Shown one piece after another: positions 18,509-27,688 of a stretch of DNA of 64,000 nt (positions are counted from its first letter, which is position 1; every line of letters starts with the position of its first letter). The notes beneath the pieces were generated by a model. That model did no database searches, was not told the DNA's origin, and saw only the letters and a list, made by a program, of their open reading frames with translations. The position numbers and the translations under genes were made by a program. Location of the stretch: NCBI RefSeq assembly GCF_001426645.1, contig NZ_LMEX01000002.1:516322-580321 (forward strand), read 5' to 3'. Source of the DNA: Rhodanobacter sp. Root480. GTDB lineage: Bacteria > Pseudomonadota > Gammaproteobacteria > Xanthomonadales > Rhodanobacteraceae.

Positions 18509-21037
18509 TCACTGGTGCAGGGCGTCGATGCTGGCCGCCTTTGGTTGATCGGCAATGGTGAAACGCAAGGTGCGCGCGGCACGGTCGGACACCGCGTCGA
18601 CGCGCCGCCCACCGACCATCGCGTGGCCTGCGCCATCCCAGCCATGGATTGTCACTGCCAACTGCTTCCACCATGGCTTGAACCGGCCATCGCGCGCCGC
18701 GAAGTCGATACGCACGCCATCGGCGCCCACCGTGCAACGAAGCGTCTGGCGCAGGAAACCCTGCTTGCGGTACGCCATGCTGTGGCCGTCGTCGGCATAC
18801 AGCTGGCCGTGGCAATCGACGCCGGGATAGACGTCTATCTGCAACGCACCGGTTGGCGTTTGCGCGGTGCTCTGCACCAGCGGCTGGCGCGGCAGGATGC
18901 TGCCGGCGCGCACGAACACGGGCAGCTTGTCCAGCCGCGGCGTCTCTTTCACCACGATGCTGCTGGAGCGTTTCTCGTTGGTGGCCTGCGATGCCGACTG
19001 GATGGTCGGGTTGGCTCCATCGACAGCCGCACCATCCACTGCCAGCCCGGTCCAGTAGTCGTACCAGCCGCCCGCCGGCAGGCAGACGTCGTAATCCTGC
19101 GGCGATTCCGGATTCGGCGGCGGCGCCACCAGCAGCTGGCTACCTACGGTGAACGCCATCGACTGATCGCACGAGGCGCTGATCGCTTCCGGGTAATCGT
19201 AGAAAACCGGCCGCATGATCGGATCGCCCAGACGCGCGTTCTGGTCGGCCAATGCATAGAGATAAGGCAGCAGGCGGTAGCGCTCCTCCACGTAATGCCG
19301 GCGGATGGCCAGGTGTTGCGGCCCATCCACCCAGGGTTCGGCCCGCGGCGTGCCCTTGGCTGCATGGTCGCGGAATACCGGCGTGAACGTGGCAATCTCG
19401 AACCAGCGCGTCAGCAGGTCGGCGCTGGGACCGCCAGTGAAACCGCCGACGTCGGCCGCGCTGTATGAGAAGCCCGACAGGCCCAGGTTGATCAGTTGAT
19501 GCACCGACAGCTTCAGCTGATCCCAGGTGGAGCCGTTGTCGCCGGTCCAGGTCACCGCGTAACGCTGGCCGCCGGCGTAGCTGGCGCGCGTCATCACGAA
19601 CGGCCGCTCGTCCGGGCGCAGCTTGCGCAGCCCGTCATAGGTGGCGCGCGTGTTCTGCATGCCGTAGACGTTGTGGATCTCGGCATGGCTGGCGTTGCGA
19701 TGGGCGAAATCGTCGCTGGCGATGCGGTGGACGGTGTCCAGCGGCATCGTCTTGGTCGGCGTCTCGAACACTGCCGGCTCGTTCATGTCGTTCCAGAAAC
19801 CGGCGATGCCGTCGGTCACGAACGGTCGGTACAAGGTGCCCCACCAGTCGCGCACGCTGGCCTCGGTGAAATCGGGAAACACCGACGGCCCCGGCCACAC
19901 CGGCGCCACGTAGACCGAGCCATCCGGGTTGTGCACGAACGCATCGGCGGCCGTGCCGCTGTCGTATGGCGCGTAACCCTCGCCCGGTGCCTTGGCGATG
20001 TGCAGGTCGGTGATCGCCACCAGCTTGATGCCCTCGTCACCAAGGTCGCGTACCAGTCCCGGCATGTCGGGAAACGCCTGCCGGTTGACGGTGAACGGGC
20101 GGTTGCGATCCTGGAAGTCGATATCCAGCCAGATCACGTCGGCCGGAAACCGGTCCGCACGCAAGCGCGCCGCCACCTGCCGCACCTCGTCGCCGCTCAT
20201 GTAGCTGTAGCGCGACTGCTGATAGCCGAACGCCCACTTCGGCGGCAACGGGGCCTTGCCGGTGAGGTCGGTGTAGCGGCGCACCACGTCGGCGGTGGAG
20301 GGGCCGGCGATGAGGTAATAGTCGATCGGACCGTCCGGCGCGCCGAACGCCAGCGTGTCCGCATCGCGGTGGCCGAAGTCGAACCAGCTGCGCCAGCTGT
20401 TGTCGAACAGGATGCCGTAGCTGCCGCCTGAACCGCCCACGCCGATGAAGAACGGAATCGACTTGTAGATCGGATCGGTGGCGCTGCTGAAACCGTAGGC
20501 ATCGGTGTTCCAGTCCACGTAGCTTTGCCCGCGCCGATCCAGCGAGCCACCGGTCTTGTCGCCCAGGCCGAAGATGTGTTCGGACAGCGGCAGCTGCTTG
20601 CGCAAGGTGAAAGCGCGTCCGTCTCCATCAAATGGCTGGGCCGCATCGGCCGAAATCGTGCGGCCCTGCAAATCTTCCACCACCATCCGCAACGACAGTG
20701 GATCGATGCGCACGCGCAATGCCTTGGTGGAAAAGCCGTCAGCATGACTTTCCACGGCGACGCGCGCGCGGCGAACCTCGGCCGGCACCGCCCAGCTGGC
20801 GTCTTCGGGGAACACGCCGTCGCGCGCGATCCGCACGCGGATGATGTGGTCGGTCAACGCCGTCACGCGCAGCGACACGGCACCGAGCGCCAGCTCCACG
20901 CCGTCGCGGCGATGGTCGAGGTGGGATGCGCGCTCCACGCTTCCGTTCGCGGCGATGGTGGAGGCAAGACTTCCGCCCGCCGCAAACAGCAGCGCGAGGG
21001 CGGCGATGACGCGAATCAACCGGATTTTTCTGGTCAC
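18509..21037 (-). CDS. Periplasmic GH31 alpha-glucosidase / alpha-xylosidase
   Basis: A retaining glycoside hydrolase of family 31, 842 residues, with a signal peptide (about 1-25, ending SLAS). The N-terminal galactose-mutarotase-like domain (about 45-250) precedes the TIM barrel with FPADVIWLDIDFQD, the nucleophile Asp in GFWNDMNEP (about residue 414) and the acid/base Asp in TWTGDNGSTWDQL (about 497). C-terminal beta domains follow (LPVFVRAGSILPRQ). Substrate could be maltose-type or isoprimeverose-type glucosides; the motifs do not decide. It converges on mug with only 20 bp between. No sugar transporter is adjacent. Confidence 0.92.
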   Translation of the reverse strand: MTRKIRLIRVIAALALLFAAGGSLASTIAANGSVERASHLDHRRDGVELALGAVSLRVTALTDHIIRVRIARDGVFPEDASWAVPAEVRRARVAVESHADGFSTKALRVRIDPLSLRMVVEDLQGRTISADAAQPFDGDGRAFTLRKQLPLSEHIFGLGDKTGGSLDRRGQSYVDWNTDAYGFSSATDPIYKSIPFFIGVGGSGGSYGILFDNSWRSWFDFGHRDADTLAFGAPDGPIDYYLIAGPSTADVVRRYTDLTGKAPLPPKWAFGYQQSRYSYMSGDEVRQVAARLRADRFPADVIWLDIDFQDRNRPFTVNRQAFPDMPGLVRDLGDEGIKLVAITDLHIAKAPGEGYAPYDSGTAADAFVHNPDGSVYVAPVWPGPSVFPDFTEASVRDWWGTLYRPFVTDGIAGFWNDMNEPAVFETPTKTMPLDTVHRIASDDFAHRNASHAEIHNVYGMQNTRATYDGLRKLRPDERPFVMTRASYAGGQRYAVTWTGDNGSTWDQLKLSVHQLINLGLSGFSYSAADVGGFTGGPSADLLTRWFEIATFTPVFRDHAAKGTPRAEPWVDGPQHLAIRRHYVEERYRLLPYLYALADQNARLGDPIMRPVFYDYPEAISASCDQSMAFTVGSQLLVAPPPNPESPQDYDVCLPAGGWYDYWTGLAVDGAAVDGANPTIQSASQATNEKRSSSIVVKETPRLDKLPVFVRAGSILPRQPLVQSTAQTPTGALQIDVYPGVDCHGQLYADDGHSMAYRKQGFLRQTLRCTVGADGVRIDFAARDGRFKPWWKQLAVTIHGWDGAGHAMVGGRRVDAVSDRAARTLRFTIADQPKAASIDALHQ

Positions 21038-21475
21038 GTTTCGATCTCCCCATGGCCAGGCATGGATGACATGTTTCGGAGGTGGTCGCGAGCGTCAGCA
21101 GCCAGCCATGCGGGGCTGGCGTTCACGCACAGACGCTCCGGCGGCCAGCCAGGGGAGTCTCGCATGGCAATCCGGCTTCGTTGCCCCCGACCGGCCCTCT
21201 TCGCGCATGAATACGTATGCACTCGCCACGCAAGCACCGGCCTTCCCCATGCACCGGTCGCCACAACCAATCTCCGGACAAAAAAAGGCCGGCGCACCCG
21301 CCGGCTCTCATTGACCTCTGCTCACCCGTTCGCACAATTGGGCAGCAGGCTGCTGCCCGAATGCTTGCGGCGCTGGCGATTCACCGGAGAACGCTCACGC
21401 GAATCCATCACCTGTGTGATCAACCCGCTTCCGGCCATCCATGGCCGGGCTGAGAGGTTGAGAAATCACAACCTC
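21038..21475. other. Intergenic region with hairpins, no gene seen
   Basis: About 440 bp lie between the GH31 start and the phytase stop. It holds a strong leftward terminator (21280-21305), a perfect small palindrome GGGCAGCAGGCTGCTGCCC at 21341-21359, and the stop-codon hairpin repeat at 21434-21479. Short open frames here look like chance products of GC-rich sequence. The GH31 promoter should be at its left end. Confidence 0.7.
21280..21305 (-). terminator. Intrinsic terminator downstream of the phytase gene
   Basis: A GCCGGC / GCCGGC stem with a short loop is followed on the minus strand by seven T. It lies about 170 bp after the phytase stop and upstream of the GH31 gene on the same strand, so it insulates GH31 from phytase transcription. 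Confidence 0.88.
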
Positions 21476-21479
21476 TCAG
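21434..21479. repeat. Hairpin repeat overlapping the phytase stop codon
   Basis: On the minus strand the gene ends in TGA, which is part of GCTGAGAGGTTG; after a short loop, CAACCTCTCAGC pairs with it perfectly, and CCGGCCAT follows. The same module (see 28089-28134) overlaps the stop codon of an unrelated kinase gene. It may act as a transcript-end stabiliser. There is no T-run, so a classic terminator is less likely. Confidence 0.75.
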
Positions 21480-23539
21480 CGCATCTCCAACTTCAGTACC
21501 TTGGCAATCGACTCCCATGGCACGTACTTGTAGTTCTGGTTTTGCGAGGGCAGGACGTTGCGACCGTCTTGCGCCACCATGGCGCCGTGCTCGAAGCCAG
21601 GGCCCAGGTTGCGGCTGCTGACGTCGAGGCCGTCGGTTTCGGAGATGCCATCGATGCCGCGCGCGCCGTCGGCCACCACGGCGAATGAGCCCAGGTAGGC
21701 GTGATCGCCTTCGCGGCGGTACACGGCGTACGTGTCGTTGCCCTGGCTGGAAACCACCACATAGCCGCGGCCATTGCCCAGGTCGTAGATGCCCATGCCT
21801 TCGATGTCATCCTTGATCGCGGGGTTGCTTTCCACGCGGTCGACCGCCGTCATCGCGCTACCGCCGTCCGGTTCGGGATCCATCTTCCACAGCGCCACGT
21901 CTTCCTCGCCCACGAACAGCGCGCCGCCGATGTCGTCAGCCACGCAGCCCTCGGCCTGGCTGGGGATCTTGAACTCGCGCACCTGCGCGGTACGCACCTT
22001 GCCATTGCCCGCATCCCGCAGTTCCCACTGCCGCATCAGGCCATCGCCGCTGTTGATGAAGACGTACGTCTTGTGGCTTTTCGCGCTGCGGTACATGCAC
22101 AGGCCGTACGGATCATCGAGGCCCGTGGGCTGCACGCCATCGGCCACGTTGACGAGTTGGCGCGCGTCGCCATCGAGACGGTAGATCGCGATCGACTTGT
22201 GAGTGCGATCGCTGGCGGTCACCAGCGTGACCTTTTTGCCGCCCAGGCTGAAACCATCGCGCAGGTCGGTATTGTTCATCTTGCCGTCGGGCAGGAATTG
22301 CACCAGGTCACCCTGCATGTCGTACACCACCATGCCGGCCTTCTTGTCGGTGGCCACTACCAGGCTTTTCGCAGGATCGGTCGGGTGGGCCCAGATGGCC
22401 GGGTCGTCGGCCGCATCGCCGTAGCTGCCGACAGGGCGGGTTTCCACCAGGGCGGTCACCGTGGCGATGGCAGGTTTCGGTGCGTTGCGCGGGTCCTGCG
22501 GCGTGCCAGACGAGAGCTTCAGCGCGCTGGCCACGTCGGCCATCGATACCAGCTTGTAGTTGCTGCCGCCATCCTCGTCGCCGATCAGCAGCACGCCATG
22601 CGGAAAACCGCTACCAAGCGCGGCGCTGGTGGCAAACAGCGGGCCGAGATCGGCTACGGTGTCCTTCTGGTCGCCAGCGCTGACACTGAAGCTGCCCAGG
22701 AGCGCGTTGTCGTGGGCGCGGTCGTAGACATTGATGCGGCCCTCCGAGGTGTTCGACACCAGCAGCCACTGGCTGTCCTTGCCGCCGTCGTACAGCGCTA
22801 CGCCTTCGTTCTCCTCGCCCAAATGGCCCAACCGCGGCGCGTCCACCAAGGTGGCGGCGAGGTCTGCCTCCGGATTGCCGTTCAGATGCCAGACGCCCAC
22901 CGTCTGCTCGTTGATATAGACGTCACCGGCACTGTTGGCGGTGCACTGTTTCAGCTTGGAGGGCAAGTTGATGCGGCGTACCTGGCGCGCATCCAGCTTG
23001 CCCTCGGCGTTGGCGTAGATCATCTGTTGATCCACCTCGCCGCCGTCACCGATCACGAAGGCGTAAAAGGCGTTGTCCAACTGGCTGCGATAGAGGCAAA
23101 CGCCCTCGACAGCAAAGTCGAGCGGAATGGCGCGGGCGCCGGCTTCGACGGGCGTGTCACCGTGCATGGTGAACAACCGCAGGCTGTTGCCGGTGGATTC
23201 GACCGCGGCCAGGATGGTTGTGGGTTTGCCGTTGAGCGAAAAGCCGTAGCCCACGTCCACTCCCGCCACCTCGCCGGCAGGGGTGCTGTGCTGGCTCGCG
23301 CCGTCCATGCCGAACACTTGCAGCCCCCCCAGCGCCGCGGCCGCAACGACGTGTGCCTGACCGTCGGGACCAGCCACCACCACGGCCGCATTGGCCTTGC
23401 CGCTGCTGGTCGGCTGTGTCTGCACGCGTGCAGGGACGGTCGTCGTCCCCGTCGCTGGAGCGCTGCGTGTTGCGCCGCCGCAACCCACGGCGCCGAGCGC
23501 GAGGGTTGCCACCAAACCGTAAAGAAACAGTGCTTTCAT
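21476..23539 (-). CDS. Two-domain beta-propeller phytase, lipoprotein
   Basis: Hydrolyses phytate (inositol hexakisphosphate), normally as its calcium complex. The 687-residue product has a lipoprotein signal ending LGAVGC. The C-terminal propeller (about 365-687) carries the family blocks DDPAIWAHPTDPAKSLVVAT, NNTDLRDGF, AEGCVADDIGGALFVGEEDV, DDIEGMGIYDLGNGRGYVVV and GIDGISETDGLDVSSR, whose acidic residues bind calcium and phosphate. The N-terminal half (about 40-345) is a divergent, incomplete propeller (VEGVCLYRSQLDNAFYAFVI; GEENEGVALYDGGKDSQWLL). In studied two-domain phytases the partial domain helps with lower inositol phosphates. ATG 23539 follows GAGGAG; the upstream 16 codons are excluded because they precede the lipobox signal. 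It diverges from a TonB receptor. Confidence 0.93.
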   Translation of the reverse strand: MKALFLYGLVATLALGAVGCGGATRSAPATGTTTVPARVQTQPTSSGKANAAVVVAGPDGQAHVVAAAALGGLQVFGMDGASQHSTPAGEVAGVDVGYGFSLNGKPTTILAAVESTGNSLRLFTMHGDTPVEAGARAIPLDFAVEGVCLYRSQLDNAFYAFVIGDGGEVDQQMIYANAEGKLDARQVRRINLPSKLKQCTANSAGDVYINEQTVGVWHLNGNPEADLAATLVDAPRLGHLGEENEGVALYDGGKDSQWLLVSNTSEGRINVYDRAHDNALLGSFSVSAGDQKDTVADLGPLFATSAALGSGFPHGVLLIGDEDGGSNYKLVSMADVASALKLSSGTPQDPRNAPKPAIATVTALVETRPVGSYGDAADDPAIWAHPTDPAKSLVVATDKKAGMVVYDMQGDLVQFLPDGKMNNTDLRDGFSLGGKKVTLVTASDRTHKSIAIYRLDGDARQLVNVADGVQPTGLDDPYGLCMYRSAKSHKTYVFINSGDGLMRQWELRDAGNGKVRTAQVREFKIPSQAEGCVADDIGGALFVGEEDVALWKMDPEPDGGSAMTAVDRVESNPAIKDDIEGMGIYDLGNGRGYVVVSSQGNDTYAVYRREGDHAYLGSFAVVADGARGIDGISETDGLDVSSRNLGPGFEHGAMVAQDGRNVLPSQNQNYKYVPWESIAKVLKLEMR

Positions 23540-23728
23540 CCCCAACTCCTCGCTATCGGCCACGCCCGTGCGCGGCCGTTTAGCCAACCATACGGGAGAA
23601 GATTACCATTTGCACGAAAAATTCCAAGAGTGTTGCAAATTAGAAAATTTATTCGTAATCTACGTTTGCCAGATGCTTCGCCATGGGGGCGCAGTCGAAG
23701 TTGGCACGTCTTCGGGGGTAGATGATCC
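23540..23728. promoter_or_regulatory. AT-rich divergent promoter with nested inverted repeat
   Basis: Between the phytase and its divergent TonB receptor lies an AT-rich stretch in otherwise GC-rich DNA. It contains GATTAC (23601-23606) and ATTTGCA (23608-23614) on the left, and TGCAAAT (23634-23640) and GTAATC (23655-23660) on the right, forming nested inverted repeats. A shared regulator site for both genes is a reasonable inference. I do not see a good Pho box. Confidence 0.5.
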
Positions 23729-26164
23729 ATGACCACTTTTCGCCGAAATGCGTTGCACGCAGCCCTGCTTTTGAGCGGGTGCGTGCTCGCCACACCCGGC
23801 TTCGCTCAGGACGCCGGCGCCGGCACCGCAGCCAGCGACAACGAGCAAGCCGCAGCCACAGAAGATAAAAAGACCATCGACCTGCAGGGCATGGTCGTGA
23901 CCGGCAACATCGAATACCGCAGCCACATCGACATTCCCGCGCCGGTGCTGGTGTACGACCAGCAGTTCTTCGCCAAATTCGAGCCGGTGTCGGTGGGCGA
24001 CCAGTTGCGCCGCGTCCCGGGTGTGGCTTTCGTCGGCGACGTGGGCGAATCGGTGGCGCCGGAAATGCGCGGCCTGGGCAACGGCTACACACAGATCCTG
24101 ATCAATGGCCGCTCGGTACCCGGCATCGGCAACGATCGTTCGGTGGCCGTTGACCGTATCCCAGCTGAAATCATCGACCGCATCGAGATTGTGCGTTCGC
24201 CGTCGGCGGAATTCGACAGCCAGGGCGTGGGCGGCACCATCAACATCATCCTGAAGGACGGCGCCACGCTGCCGCCGGGCGTGATCGTGCGCGTTGGCGA
24301 GACATGGGACAAGAAGACCGGCAGGATCCGGCCCAACGCTGCGTTTTCGTGGTCCGGCGGCAACGACGCGAAGAACCTTTTCTACTCGTTGACGTTAGAC
24401 GCGCAAAAACGCTTCAACGAGAAGCATGCCATCCAGGAAGTAGTCGACGGCAATACCGTCGGGTTCGCCGACGCGATCGCCGCCCACAGCAACGGCCACG
24501 ACCTGCAGAGCTGGAACAACGCCGCCAAGTCGCGTGCGGCGTCTCGCGAGGAGCAAGGCGATACGCGCGAATCGAGGGACCTTTCCTTCAATGGCGACCT
24601 GACCTGGCTGCTCTCCGACATGACCAGCCTGCGGGTGGACGCGTTCGCGATGCAGACGCGCCGCGATGAATACGAGAACACGCGTACCTACGAGGGCGAC
24701 GGCACCGTGGGTGGCCTGGATCTGCAGAATCCGGAGCGCAAGTTCGAAAAAACGCCCATGGACGAAGACAGCTACGGCCTGTCGGCCGTGTTCAACACGT
24801 CGTTCAACGACCAGACCGATTTCGAGGCCTACCTGGGCCGCAACAGCACCAAGGGCAGCACCGTAAAGCACTACTTCAAAGACACACCCGATACCAAGGA
24901 TAAGGTCAAAGGCACCTCGGCGGACGACAAGAATTGGCAGGCCGACGCCTCTGTCACACGCCGCATGCCGGGTCTAGCCAAGTCGCTGGGCATCGATGCG
25001 GCGACGCTGAAAGTCGGCGTGCAGCTGAAGAACAAGGACCGCACGTTCACCGAGTCGGAAATATCCGGCCTCAGCAAAGCGAAGCAGAAAGGCACGGCGG
25101 GCGATTACCAGTACGACGAAAACCGCTTCGACACGTATGCCAAGGTGGACTGGAACCTGTCTTCCGCGGTGACGTTAACCACCGGCGTGCGCGGCGAAAA
25201 AACGCGGACGAGCCAGAACTTCGTCACGACCGAATCCACCAACGGTGTGGCGGACGGGCAAACGAGGGGCAGTGCCGACAGCCACGCGTTCATGCTCAAT
25301 CCATCAGCGCATCTGCAGTGGAAGCTGACTGACGCGGACCAGTTGCGTTTCAGCGTCGCGCGTACCGTGCGCCGGCCCGGCGTCGATCAGCTGGTGCCTT
25401 CGATCACACTCGAATCGCCGGGCGACTACGACGTTACAATTGGCAACCCGAATCTGAAGATGGAACGCGCGCTCGGCTTCGATCTGGGCTTCGAGCACAA
25501 CATCGGCAAGAGCGGCGTGGTGGGCGTGAACCTGTTCCAGCGCAACATTACCGATCTCATCGGCATGGTGCGGACCCTGCGCCCGGTGACCGACGCTGGC
25601 CAGGACCCGGACGATTTCCCAGGCGGGCTGTACAGCTTCCAGAACATCGGCAAGGCCAAGGTCCGTGGTGCCGAGTTCGATCTGTCGATGCCGTTGACCT
25701 TCATGGGGATGGACCACACCGGCGTGTTCGGCAATTACACGCGGTTGTTCTCCAAGCGCCTCAATCCGATCACGAATCGCGACACGACCATCGATGACCA
25801 GCCCTCGTATGTCTACAACGTGGGCGTCACTCAGGAAATCCCTGCGTGGAAAGCCAGCTTCGGCGCCAGCTATCAGAAACAGGGCCCGGCCTACCAGCAC
25901 AACTCGCCGGGCGAAATGCAGAGCACCATCTACGGCGGCAACCTCGAGCTGTTCCTGGAGAAGCGATTGGGCAAGTCGTACGTGGTTCGCCTGACCGGAA
26001 ACAATCTGCTGGACTCTTGCAGCCAGCAGCTGGAGCAGGATTTTGCCGGTGACGATGCCGCCGAGATGATGGCCAACAACCGGGCATACAACGTCGATTT
26101 TATGGAGCTGGAACGTGAATGCTCCTCGCCACGTTGGTCACTGACGTTGCGCGCCGTATTCTAA
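23729..26164 (+). CDS. TonB-dependent outer membrane receptor, phytate-locus
   Basis: A 22-stranded-barrel type receptor of 811 residues with a signal peptide (about 1-26, ending GFAQ). The plug domain spans about 55-190 (VSVGDQLRRVPGVAFVGDVG, MRGLGNGYTQILINGRSVPG, IEIVRSPSAEFDSQGVGGTI). The barrel ends in a C-terminal aromatic (RAVF), as outer-membrane proteins usually do. The barrel half fits the outer-membrane beta-barrel (CirA/FepA-like) family. It diverges from the beta-propeller phytase and precedes a histidine acid phosphatase, so its substrate is plausibly phytate, a metal-phytate complex or a partly dephosphorylated product. The substrate is inferred from context only. A terminator follows. 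Confidence 0.9.
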   Translation: MTTFRRNALHAALLLSGCVLATPGFAQDAGAGTAASDNEQAAATEDKKTIDLQGMVVTGNIEYRSHIDIPAPVLVYDQQFFAKFEPVSVGDQLRRVPGVAFVGDVGESVAPEMRGLGNGYTQILINGRSVPGIGNDRSVAVDRIPAEIIDRIEIVRSPSAEFDSQGVGGTINIILKDGATLPPGVIVRVGETWDKKTGRIRPNAAFSWSGGNDAKNLFYSLTLDAQKRFNEKHAIQEVVDGNTVGFADAIAAHSNGHDLQSWNNAAKSRAASREEQGDTRESRDLSFNGDLTWLLSDMTSLRVDAFAMQTRRDEYENTRTYEGDGTVGGLDLQNPERKFEKTPMDEDSYGLSAVFNTSFNDQTDFEAYLGRNSTKGSTVKHYFKDTPDTKDKVKGTSADDKNWQADASVTRRMPGLAKSLGIDAATLKVGVQLKNKDRTFTESEISGLSKAKQKGTAGDYQYDENRFDTYAKVDWNLSSAVTLTTGVRGEKTRTSQNFVTTESTNGVADGQTRGSADSHAFMLNPSAHLQWKLTDADQLRFSVARTVRRPGVDQLVPSITLESPGDYDVTIGNPNLKMERALGFDLGFEHNIGKSGVVGVNLFQRNITDLIGMVRTLRPVTDAGQDPDDFPGGLYSFQNIGKAKVRGAEFDLSMPLTFMGMDHTGVFGNYTRLFSKRLNPITNRDTTIDDQPSYVYNVGVTQEIPAWKASFGASYQKQGPAYQHNSPGEMQSTIYGGNLELFLEKRLGKSYVVRLTGNNLLDSCSQQLEQDFAGDDAAEMMANNRAYNVDFMELERECSSPRWSLTLRAVF

Positions 26165-26188
26165 ATTACCGTCCCCACGGTGGCTGGC

Positions 26189-26217
26189 GGCGGTCCCTCG
26201 GGATCGCCGTTTTTTTC
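26189..26217 (+). terminator. Intrinsic terminator after the TonB receptor gene
   Basis: GGCGGTCCC TC GGGATCGCC forms a stem with one mismatch and is followed by G and seven T, 25 bp after the receptor stop. The downstream acid phosphatase gene therefore probably has its own promoter or depends on read-through. Confidence 0.88.
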
Positions 26218-26281
26218 TGCATCCATCGCGAGCGAGGTCACGGCAACCTGCCGTTGGCCATGATCCACGAGGAATCCGACC

Positions 26282-27586
26282 ATGCTCAAGACACGTCCGA
26301 TGCTGCCTGCCCTGCTGGCAGGCGCCTTCGTGCTGGTAGCGGGCGCCTGCACGCGTCCGCATGAAGCGCCCCCCGCGCCGGCCCCCGCCGCTTCCACGCA
26401 CGCCAGTTCCGCGCCCACCGTTGCGCCCAGCGAGTTGCGGCTGGAACGCGTGGTCATGTTGATGCGCCATGGCGTGCGCCCGCCCACCAAGCCGCAGGTC
26501 ACCCCGCCAAGGACCAACGATCAACCGTGGCCCAAATGGACCACGGATTTCGGAGAGTTGACCACGCACGGTTACGACGCGGTGCGTCTGCTCGGCGAGT
26601 GGGACCGTGCCAACTGGGCGGCGCGCGGCCTGCTGCCCGCCGCAGGTTGCCCGGCAGTGGCCGACGTGGATGTGGCGGCGAGCTCCAAATCGCGCACCCA
26701 GGCGACGGCGCGTGCCCTGCTGGAGGGGCTTGCGCCGGGCTGCCACATCGACGTCTCGTTCCCCGCCGACAAGCACGACGACGTGGTGTTCCATCCTCTG
26801 GAGACCGGCGCGATGGCGATCGACGCCGACGAAGCCATGCGCGCGGTGGAGGCAGTGATGCCGCCCGGCGGCATGGCCGCGGAAGTGAAGGCCAACGCGC
26901 CACTCTTCGAATTGCTCAACCACGCACTGGGCTGCACGCCCGGCGCCGCGTGCGATATCTCGACCATGCCGGCTGGCCTGGTGCGCAACGAGAACGATCG
27001 CCCGGATGTGGGCGACCCGTTCGGCATCGCCTCCACCGCCAGCCAGACCTTCCTGCTGGAATACCTCGAAGGCATGCCCATGAAGGATGTCGCCTGGGGG
27101 CGCCTCGATCGCAAACGGATCGCGACCCTGCTCGAGTTCCATCCGATCAAGTATCGCTATGAAGGCCGCGTGCCATACGTTGCCGATCGTGCTGCCTCAC
27201 CGTTGGCCGCGCGTATGCTCGCCGCCGTGGAGCACGGCCCCAAGCTCACGTTGCTGGTAGGCCACGACACCAACATCGCCGACCTCGGCGGCATGCTCGA
27301 CCTGCATTGGCAGGTGCCCGGCTATCCGCGCGACGATCCGCCGCCTGCCGGCGCGATCGGTTTCGAGGTCCTGGCCGATGCCGCCGGCGAGCAGTTCGTG
27401 CGTGCGTTCTACCGCTCGCAGACGATGGACCAGGTGCGTGAGCTGCAGAAGCTGGATGAAGGCAACTCGCCGTCCTACGAATATCTGTCGATCCCGGGGT
27501 GCGACCAGCGCTGCCCCATCGCGGACTTCGAGCGGATCGTGGGCGCCAAGCTGATCGAGCCGCTGCGTACGCCAGCGGCGAAGTGA
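26282..27586 (+). CDS. Histidine acid phosphatase (AppA/phytase-like), lipoprotein
   Basis: Branch-2 histidine phosphatase of 434 residues. A lipoprotein signal ends VAGAC (Cys about residue 23), followed by a Pro/Ala-rich linker. The catalytic motif MLMRHGVRPPT (about 58-68; His nucleophile) and the distal HDTN (about 327-330; His-Asp proton donor) are both present. These are the features of phytases and glucose-1-phosphatases such as AppA and Agp. The position next to a beta-propeller phytase and a TonB receptor favours a phytase or lower-inositol-phosphate phosphatase. The enzyme would act at the membrane surface or in the periplasm. A strong hairpin follows the stop. Confidence 0.92.
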   Translation: MLKTRPMLPALLAGAFVLVAGACTRPHEAPPAPAPAASTHASSAPTVAPSELRLERVVMLMRHGVRPPTKPQVTPPRTNDQPWPKWTTDFGELTTHGYDAVRLLGEWDRANWAARGLLPAAGCPAVADVDVAASSKSRTQATARALLEGLAPGCHIDVSFPADKHDDVVFHPLETGAMAIDADEAMRAVEAVMPPGGMAAEVKANAPLFELLNHALGCTPGAACDISTMPAGLVRNENDRPDVGDPFGIASTASQTFLLEYLEGMPMKDVAWGRLDRKRIATLLEFHPIKYRYEGRVPYVADRAASPLAARMLAAVEHGPKLTLLVGHDTNIADLGGMLDLHWQVPGYPRDDPPPAGAIGFEVLADAAGEQFVRAFYRSQTMDQVRELQKLDEGNSPSYEYLSIPGCDQRCPIADFERIVGAKLIEPLRTPAAK

Positions 27587-27592
27587 GCGTTG

Positions 27593-27619
27593 CACCGGGG
27601 CGGCATCTCGGCCCCGGTG
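27593..27619. terminator. GC hairpin after the acid phosphatase gene
   Basis: A perfect 9-bp stem CACCGGGGC / GCCCCGGTG with a 9-nt loop starts 6 bp after the stop codon. No T-run follows, so it is either a weak or Rho-assisted terminator or an mRNA-end stabiliser. Confidence 0.6.
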
Positions 27620-27688
27620 GATTCATGCACTTCCCGGCAGGTCCTGTTCGCTAACCCGCGCGCAATTGCGACGGGCGAACCGGCTGGG

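Noticed and set aside
21123-21335. A short Gly/Arg/Cys-rich minus-strand frame in the GH31-phytase gap.
   Set aside because: It reads through the intrinsic terminator, lacks a ribosome site and has no domain.
23540-23728. A Pho box (CTGTCAT tandem) in front of the phytase.
   Set aside because: No convincing tandem CTGTCAT-like sites were seen; only inverted repeats of another sequence.
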